Source of the DNA: JBOFEH01 sp051650265
Lineage (GTDB): Bacteria; Bacillota; Clostridia; Lachnospirales; Cellulosilyticaceae
NCBI GenBank assembly: GCA_051650265.1
Contig: JBOFIR010000176.1
Location: 1 to 8,237, forward strand
Reading direction: 5' to 3'
Length of the DNA: 8,237 bases
Shown here: piece after piece, positions 1 through 5,500 of the stretch
How the letters are laid out: each line of letters opens with the position of its first letter
How positions within the stretch are numbered: the stretch's first letter is position 1
The notes under the pieces: generated by a model
Told to the model about the DNA's origin: nothing
The model's database searches: none
What the model saw: only the letters and a program-made list of their open reading frames with translations
Translations under genes and position numbers: made by a program

Positions 1-28
1 TGAGCAGCTGACTGAGCAAGAGGCATAA
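1..28 (+). CDS. C-terminal end of an upstream gene (partial)
   Basis: The frame beginning at base 2 reads EQLTEQEA and then stops with TAA at 26-28. The other two forward frames hit TGA stops within the first 15 bases. A strong terminator begins nine bases after this stop, as expected at the end of a transcription unit. Only eight residues are visible, so no function can be given and the assignment is tentative. Confidence 0.4.
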
Positions 29-36
29 CAACTTTC

Positions 37-87
37 AAACAGGAATTTTTAGCTAAAAGGTTAAAGATTCCTGTTTTTTTGTTTTTT
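37..87 (+). terminator. Rho-independent terminator of the upstream gene
   Basis: Bases 37-54 pair with 59-76 without interruption. This gives an 18-bp stem with three G-U pairs (47/66, 52/61, 54/59) closed by an AAAA loop at 55-58. A run of T residues follows (74-80, then 82-87 after one G). The outer stem ACAGGAAT/ATTCCTGT is fully Watson-Crick. The A run before the stem is short, so it acts mainly on + strand transcripts. Confidence 0.88.
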
Positions 88-202
88 ATTATTATAAAGA
101 TACTTTAACCAAAAAATAGTTGGATAAATGGTGAGAGAAAATCAGATAAGTATACGTTGTATAGAGTATAAGGCCTTAGTTCGGAAGCAGGAGGAGAGAA
201 AA
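88..202 (+). promoter_or_regulatory. Leader region of the sigma factor operon
   Basis: This AT-rich stretch must hold the promoter of the sigma factor unit, because a strong terminator lies just upstream. No canonical -35/-10 pair with 16-18 spacing is convincing. TATAAA at 93-98 is -10 like but has no good -35. CTTTAACC at 103-110 contains an AAC core of the sort seen in ECF -35 elements and could be an autoregulated site. TTGGATAAAT (120-129) recurs before the M60 gene. The promoter position is unresolved. Confidence 0.3.
189..194 (+). promoter_or_regulatory. Shine-Dalgarno site that fixes the sigma factor start at GTG 203
   Basis: A perfect AGGAGG lies eight bases before the in-frame GTG at 203. 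The longer in-frame ATG at 128 has no purine-rich ribosome binding site before it. The 25 extra residues it would add do not resemble the start of a sigma factor, so the GTG start is preferred. Confidence 0.8.
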
Positions 203-763
203 GTGAGAAGCAATGAGCGAAATTATATCAAGCGTCTTAAACGACGCAATGAAGATGCGTTAGAGTTTGTGATTGATCGCTATGCGGGATTAGTCAAGGG
301 GTGTGTCCAAAAGGTGATTGGGCCCTTAGGACAAGAAGGTGCCATAGAAGAGTGTATCAATGATGTTTTCTTGGCGATATGGGAGCATGCCGATCAGTTT
401 GAGGGGAATACAGATCAGTTCAAAGGATGGGTATACCGTATCGCAAAGTACCGTGCAATCGATCATTATAGAAAGCTAGTGAAGCGTCAAGAAGTAGCAC
501 TTGAACAACAGGATAGGAAAGTGGAACTTTCTTCGGAGCAAGAAGTATTACTAAAGGAAGAGCAGGAAGCCCTACTAGGAGTGCTTCAGATGTTAGAGCC
601 AATTGATCAAAAAATCTTTGTGATGAAATACTGTTTGGATACAAAGTCTGAGGAGATCGGAAAAAAACTTGGAATGAGTCAGAGTGCGGTAGACAATCGG
701 ATCTATCGAGGAAAGAAAAAACTGAGCAATCGATTTGAAGGGCTAGATTGGAGGATGGTTTAG
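203..763 (+). CDS. ECF-type sigma-70 family RNA polymerase sigma factor
   Basis: This is an alternative sigma factor of 186 residues from the GTG start, a normal length for the two-domain ECF class. Numbering from that start, sigma region 2 spans about residues 16-95. It includes a DVFLAIWEH core-binding segment and FKGWVYRIAKYRAIDHYRK, the -10 recognition and melting helix. A charged linker follows. Region 4 spans about 124-174, with LEPIDQKIFVMKYC and the helix-turn-helix EEIGKKLGMSQSAVDNRIYR for -35 binding. The stop TAG is directly followed by the ATG of the DUF4179-type gene, so the pair is probably translationally coupled. By family precedent it is held inactive by that membrane partner until an outside signal arrives. 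The exact ECF subgroup and the regulon cannot be told from sequence alone. An upstream in-frame ATG at 128 would give 211 residues but lacks a ribosome binding site. Confidence 0.9.
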   Translation: MRSNERNYIKRLKRRNEDALEFVIDRYAGLVKGCVQKVIGPLGQEGAIEECINDVFLAIWEHADQFEGNTDQFKGWVYRIAKYRAIDHYRKLVKRQEVALEQQDRKVELSSEQEVLLKEEQEALLGVLQMLEPIDQKIFVMKYCLDTKSEEIGKKLGMSQSAVDNRIYRGKKKLSNRFEGLDWRMV

Positions 764-1894
764 ATGAAAACGATTTATGATGTATTAGGAAAGATAGAGA
801 TGAGCGAGGAAGAAATGCGTATGTTAGAAGAAGAGATGGTAGAGGTGAGTGAATTAGAGCGTGCACGTATTAAAGGTGCAGTTAAAAAACAGATAGGGAA
901 TAGAGGGACAAAGAGATGGCAAAAAAATCTACAAGTAGCAGCTGTGCTTGGTGGGATTGTCATAGTAGGAATTGGTGGGATTGGTGTCATCAATCCGAGC
1001 TATGCGGCAGAACTGCCTATTGTGGGGGATATCTTTAGATTCTTGGATAATGGACGTACAGGTGCGTATGATCTTTACAAAGAAAATGCCAATGAGATTA
1101 ATGTGACAAAGGAAAGTAATGGGATTGTGATCACTATCAAGGATGCCATCTTTGATGGGCGAACGGTTTCCTATACGTATGAGATTAAAACAGACCGAGA
1201 TTTGGGAGAAAATCCACTTATAGGGCTAGGGCCAGTATTTAGTATAGAAGGCTATGAAGGTGGCATGGGTGGTTCAGGCCAAACAAAGAGAGTCAATGAA
1301 GATACTTATGTAGGACAAAGTAGTTATACGATTCATGAGGTCTATGAACAGATCAATTGTAAGGTTTATATCAAAGAAATTCTTCTTCCATATGAAGGCG
1401 GAGCGGAGGTCGTTAAAGGAAAATGGCGCTTTGACTTCCAATTAGAGGCAGTAGAGGGAGCGATGACGACATTAGATCAAAAGGTAGAACAAGATGGTGT
1501 CATGATTCAAATGGAAAGCATCACTTTTTCACCGATGTCATTTAGTCTAGACTATACGCAGCAAGCGCCTGAAGCCTATAGAGGTGAGATGGACTTTGTA
1601 AGTACAACCTTAAAAGTAGAAGATAACCTTGGGAATGTGTATGTAGATGAGGGAAGTAGTGCTCATGGTAGCGGTGAGGAGACGAAGCAGGGAATCATGC
1701 ATGTCAGAACGACCTTTGGGAAGTTAGCAGAAGGTGCAACGCAGCTGGTTGTAACACCTACTGTATACTGCGGCGTGCAAGGCGGCGGGGTAGCAATAGG
1801 TGAAGATGGCAGCGAAACAGCATTGGAAGCAGACACGACTAAAGAAAGTAAGGAGATCATACTAGAATCCATCGTGATTGATTTAAAGAAATAA
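764..1894 (+). CDS. DUF4179-type membrane protein, probable anti-sigma factor
   Basis: This 376-residue single-pass membrane protein is probably the regulator of the preceding sigma factor. Residues 1-54 are acidic then basic and cytoplasmic, with a helical start rich in E/M that could bind the sigma factor. A hydrophobic helix spans about 56-76. It is followed by INPSYAAELPIVGDIFRFL (76-94), the signature seen just outside the membrane in DUF4179 proteins. The rest is a large extracellular beta-rich region: about 110-230 is DUF4179-like, and about 235-376 resembles the C-terminal DUF5643-like half. GGAGG at 750-754, inside the sigma gene, is the ribosome binding site, and the ATG abuts the sigma stop. 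Proteins of this type in Bacillota usually sit beside ECF sigma factors and are inferred to be anti-sigma factors or sensors. The ligand is unknown. The anti-sigma role comes from context and topology, not from a visible zinc-finger motif; no HxxxCxxC is present. Confidence 0.8.
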   Translation: MKTIYDVLGKIEMSEEEMRMLEEEMVEVSELERARIKGAVKKQIGNRGTKRWQKNLQVAAVLGGIVIVGIGGIGVINPSYAAELPIVGDIFRFLDNGRTGAYDLYKENANEINVTKESNGIVITIKDAIFDGRTVSYTYEIKTDRDLGENPLIGLGPVFSIEGYEGGMGGSGQTKRVNEDTYVGQSSYTIHEVYEQINCKVYIKEILLPYEGGAEVVKGKWRFDFQLEAVEGAMTTLDQKVEQDGVMIQMESITFSPMSFSLDYTQQAPEAYRGEMDFVSTTLKVEDNLGNVYVDEGSSAHGSGEETKQGIMHVRTTFGKLAEGATQLVVTPTVYCGVQGGGVAIGEDGSETALEADTTKESKEIILESIVIDLKK

Positions 1895-1932
1895 TAACTT
1901 TAAAAGCGCATATACTATCTCCGTAAACAGAT

Positions 1933-1938
1933 GGAGGG
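1933..1938 (+). promoter_or_regulatory. Shine-Dalgarno site that fixes the DUF3888 start at GTG 1946
   Basis: GGAGGG lies just before the GTG at 1946, with eight bases between GGAGG and the start. The in-frame ATG at 1931 overlaps this site and has no ribosome binding site of its own. Starting at GTG gives a clean signal peptide (MKRLLVGMVMVCAIWGMV), whereas the ATG would prepend acidic residues (MEGDH). Confidence 0.8.
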
Positions 1939-1945
1939 TGATCAC

Positions 1946-2398
1946 GTGAAAAGATTACTAGTAGGTATGGTGATGGTTTGTGCAATATGGGGAATGGTTT
2001 GTTATGCAGCGCCAAGTGGATCCAAAGGAATTGAAGGAGTAGAGCACTTCAGTGCCAAGACAGGTATTCCTACGGAATATACACCTGAAGAGGGATCTAT
2101 AGAGGAACTCTATAAGGACATGTTGGTGACACAGTTGCAGCCGATTATTTCAAAGGGTATTGAGCAATACTATGGCAATGCATTGATGTATGATTTGTTT
2201 GATATACGATTTATGGAGGTCAAAAGAGAGGCTTATAGAGGTTTTAACTTTTTAGTGACAGTGAGAGTTGAGCCTTTTGTAGGGGCACACAATGCCATAG
2301 GGCAAGATGAGCTTGTTATTCGTATGCAACCTGGTGAAGCCAAACTTGAGCACTTCAAACACATAAAGAGTTACCCAGTACCTGATTATAGACCATAA
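1946..2398 (+). CDS. Small secreted DUF3888-type protein
   Basis: This is a 150-residue exported protein of unknown function. From the GTG start it has a positively charged MKR, a hydrophobic core (4-19) and a plausible signal peptidase site near CYA/AP (about 21). There is no lipobox, so it is probably released or wall-associated. The mature part (about 52-150) has the features of DUF3888 proteins: an acidic helix with LYKDMLVTQLQPIISKGIE, then YYG, a YDLFDIRFMEVKR strand, a hydrophobic FLVTVRVEPFVGAHN segment and DELVIRM. It starts 51 bases after the anti-sigma gene with no terminator between, so it is probably co-transcribed with the sigma/anti-sigma pair. The strong hairpin at 2412-2464 follows its stop. 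A role in the sensing circuit is suggested by position only. The family assignment is by recalled pattern and is moderately sure. Confidence 0.7.
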   Translation: MKRLLVGMVMVCAIWGMVCYAAPSGSKGIEGVEHFSAKTGIPTEYTPEEGSIEELYKDMLVTQLQPIISKGIEQYYGNALMYDLFDIRFMEVKREAYRGFNFLVTVRVEPFVGAHNAIGQDELVIRMQPGEAKLEHFKHIKSYPVPDYRP

Positions 2399-2411
2399 AT
2401 AAAAAAGCAAT

Positions 2412-2464
2412 AAAACCTCTTATTGATAGGATACACAGCTGTGTCTTATTAATAGGAGGTTTTT
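2412..2464 (+). terminator. Terminator with 24-bp uninterrupted stem closing the sigma operon
   Basis: Bases 2412-2435 pair with 2440-2463 without a mismatch, leaving a CAGC loop. Four of the pairs are G-U in the + strand transcript (2420/2455, 2425/2450, 2429/2446, 2432/2443). Five T residues end the hairpin (2460-2464). In a - strand transcript the four wobble pairs would become C-A mismatches, so the structure favours terminating the + strand operon. It begins 13 bases after the DUF3888 stop codon. Confidence 0.88.
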
Positions 2465-2484
2465 GTATGTCATACAGATGGTAG

Positions 2485-2506
2485 AGGGACCTACGTCCCT
2501 ATTTTT
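2485..2506 (+). terminator. Second, short hairpin with T run (possible backup terminator)
   Basis: AGGGAC (2485-2490) pairs with GTCCCT (2495-2500) around a CTAC loop, followed by ATTTTT. The six-bp stem is weak beside the hairpin just upstream. It could be a backup terminator, or as DNA an operator-like inverted repeat just before the M60 promoter region. Confidence 0.4.
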
Positions 2507-2528
2507 GAAAATTTTGGATAAATACTGA

Positions 2529-2556
2529 TTGACGTATCAGGTTAAAACGATATTTA
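2529..2556 (+). promoter_or_regulatory. Candidate promoter of the M60 peptidase unit
   Basis: TTGACG at 2529-2534 matches five of six bases of a housekeeping -35 box. TATTTA at 2551-2556, 16 bases away, is a poor -10 (three of six). It lies downstream of two terminators and about 40 bases before the M60 ATG, where a promoter is needed. The weak -10 leaves room for an activator or an alternative sigma factor. Confidence 0.4.
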
Positions 2557-2595
2557 GTAGGGAGTAATAAATATTATTAACTGAAGGAGGAGCAT

Positions 2596-5500
2596 ATGAA
2601 AAAAAGAATAGCGAGATTGTTATTGGTATCGATGCTAGCGTTGCAATTGCAAACACCCACATTTGCTACGCCCATAGCGACAGGCGAAAGTGCTTCATTA
2701 GAAGTCACATTAGCAGTAGATTATCCAATAGCGCAGACAAAAGAAGGTCAGATGCAACTGCATTTGCTACAAGATGGACGTGTTGTACGAACACTACCAC
2801 TTGATGGTGCAGCCACGCTGCAGGCTACAGCTTTATTTGAAGGTCTCAAACTTGGAGATTATACGATCCGCATCGAAGGTGAAGGCTACAAAACGTATGA
2901 GTCTGATGTGATTACGCTACAGACACATGAGAAGCATGTGGTATTAGGTACATCCAATAATACGTTTACATCAGGTGATGTCAATCAAGATGGAAGCGTA
3001 GATGCATACGATCAAAAATTACTTCAACAATATATTGATGAGAATCAGTATGCAGTAAGTGCGGATCTCAATAGAGATGGACTCGTAGATATTGAAGATA
3101 TGGCGCAAATCTACTGGAATCAAAATGCTACGGGAGATGCGCAAATTTATAACACACGTTTGATCATGAGTCAGGTTGCAAACTTAGAGCAGATTGCATC
3201 GGAGCTTGAGGGTGCAAATGACCCTGATGTGACGATCAAAGAGGGTACAGTGGCAGATTTGTTTGATCAAAATGAGCAGACTGCACTTGTATTTGAAAAT
3301 ACTGCAGGTGTGATTTCATCTGAAACACCTGTACGTATCCCAATTTCATTTAATGAAGAGATGAAAGTCTCTCAGATCAACCTGACAGGTGGACTAGAGG
3401 GTGCACCAACTGAAGGTTATATTGTCTATGAATTTGAAGGCAAGACAGAGCGTATTCACTTTGGAGAGGCAGCATCTACACCAGCCCCTATGGCCTTTGG
3501 TTTGGGAAGAAGTGTGAGAGCACCTCAAAAGAATACCATTACGATCAATCTTGGAAAGCAAGTACCGATCCAAAAAATCACTGTAGAAGTGACAGGGACT
3601 GAAAATGGTAACCACCTTGCTTCTATTAGTAAGATTGAGTTTCTTGAAGATGTGGTAGATGATGCCGTCAATCAAGAGACAGGAGAGATCAAGGGTCTTC
3701 AAGGTAAGGCAAAGCATAAGTCAGTATGGCTTGCATGGAATCATGTGCCAAATATTACAGGTTATCAGGTGAAGTATGGCACGGAGCCAGGGCAATACAG
3801 CGAAGTAGCGTATGCTTCTTCAAATAATCTGACGATAGAAGGTCTTGAGAACTTTACACCTTACTACTTTGTTGTACAAGCCATCAATGGTTCATGGCAA
3901 GGGCCACTTTCAGAAGAAGTGATGTTTGTGCCTGCACCAGAGAAAAAGCCAGGGGCACCTGTTGAAGTGAAAGTTGAACCAGGTGATCAAACATTGACAG
4001 TGAGCTTTAGAAATGCTGATGAAGCAGTTGGTTCACATGTCTATTACAAAGCAAAGAATACATCACAATACATCAAAGTAGCTGATGTGATGGGTTCAAG
4101 TCATACATTAGTAGGGCTTCAAAATGGTCAAACTTATGAAATCTATGTGACAGCGTACAATGAGGTGGGGGAAAGTGCACCATCTGCAGTCGTAGAAGGT
4201 ACGCCAGTGAGAGAAGAGCTGGTAATTCCAAAGGTACCAACTCATCAACAAATCTCACGTGAGCAGATCACACAGATTCAGCTTAGAGATGGTGCCAATG
4301 TGGAGCAGTCGTTCTATCCTGAAGGCTTCACGCCAGAGTATATGATTGATAAGAACTACTATACACACTGGACAGCCAAGACATATCAGCGTGCGAGAGG
4401 GATCAAAGTGACCTTTGACCAGCCTTATGAAATGGATTATATGGCATTCGTACCAAGACTAGACCGTGACCTTCTAAGCAATAAGGGATGGTACAAAGAC
4501 TATCCAAAGTGGTATGGTATCCGTATCTGGGAAGCACCAGGTAGTGAGCCAAAAGAGATTGTGGCTTCAGCAAAGGGGAGTAGTGTTATCCCAGCTTCTG
4601 GTGAGTCAGGATTGTGGATCTTACCATTCCCAAAATCAATGGTTTATCAGATGGAAGTGATCCTCTATGAGTGGGATGGTGCAGGGAATATTAGTATCGC
4701 AGAAGCGATGTTCTACGAGTATTATGACCTTGTAGAGCGTATTGATCAGCTCTTTGCAGATGATACGTATACGACACTTGCAGCAGGCGTGAGCATTGAG
4801 CAGATAGATGCTATAGAAAATGAGCTCGATCAGCTTGAAGGGGCACGTTTACAAGTACCTGAACATATCTTGAGAGAAGAACTCCAGATTGCAAGAGCCC
4901 TTGCAACTACAGGGACAAGCACACTGTTAGGTGAAGTGATTGATGTGTATCAGGGACGTAATCCAGCCCTTGAAGGGGATAGACAGTTTGCAAATGGTAG
5001 AGGACTAAGTGGATTGCAACCAACAGGTCTTATGGCACATGCGGATGAAGAAATCATAGTCTATGTCGATGCACCACAAGGTGGCGATATGCCAAAGCTT
5101 GTAGCATCACAGTTCTATGGAGATGGGGGATGGCGCAAGGATATTGCCCTCAAACCAGGACGCAACGTAGTCAAAGTGCCAAGAGTTGTGAATTACAATA
5201 CAACAAAAGGTGGACCGCTTTACTTAGAATATACGGGTGCAGATCAAGGTCAGACACGCGTACATATCCGCAAAGGGACAGATATGCCGACCCTAGAGCT
5301 GTTGGATCTAGATGATACAGCGCAGATGACAGCACATAAAAATATAATTAGAGCGTATATCGAAGAACTTGATGCAAGGGTAGACCAACTTGTGGCAATC
5401 ACACCGAAGGTAGACCTTGCAAAAGATCCACGAAATAGTACAGAGATTGGTACTGCAAAAGTTCTTTTATCTGTACCTGCAAATGGTATTCTAGAAAGTA

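Noticed and set aside
420..866. Reverse-strand open frame of 148 codons across the sigma/anti-sigma junction
   Set aside because: It lies entirely opposite two well-supported genes, has low-complexity Ser/Leu-rich content, no ribosome binding site and no recognisable domain.
2465..2475. GTATG-T-CATAC inverted repeat
   Set aside because: The five-bp arms around one central base are too short to support an operator without a second copy.
2454..2484. Tiny frame ATG TCA TAC AGA TGG TAG after AGGAGG
   Set aside because: The AGGAGG is the 3' arm of the terminator stem, and the frame encodes only five residues.
3394..3717. Reverse-strand open frame of 107 codons inside the M60 gene
   Set aside because: It is antisense to a continuous, domain-rich reading frame, and its product has no recognisable motif.
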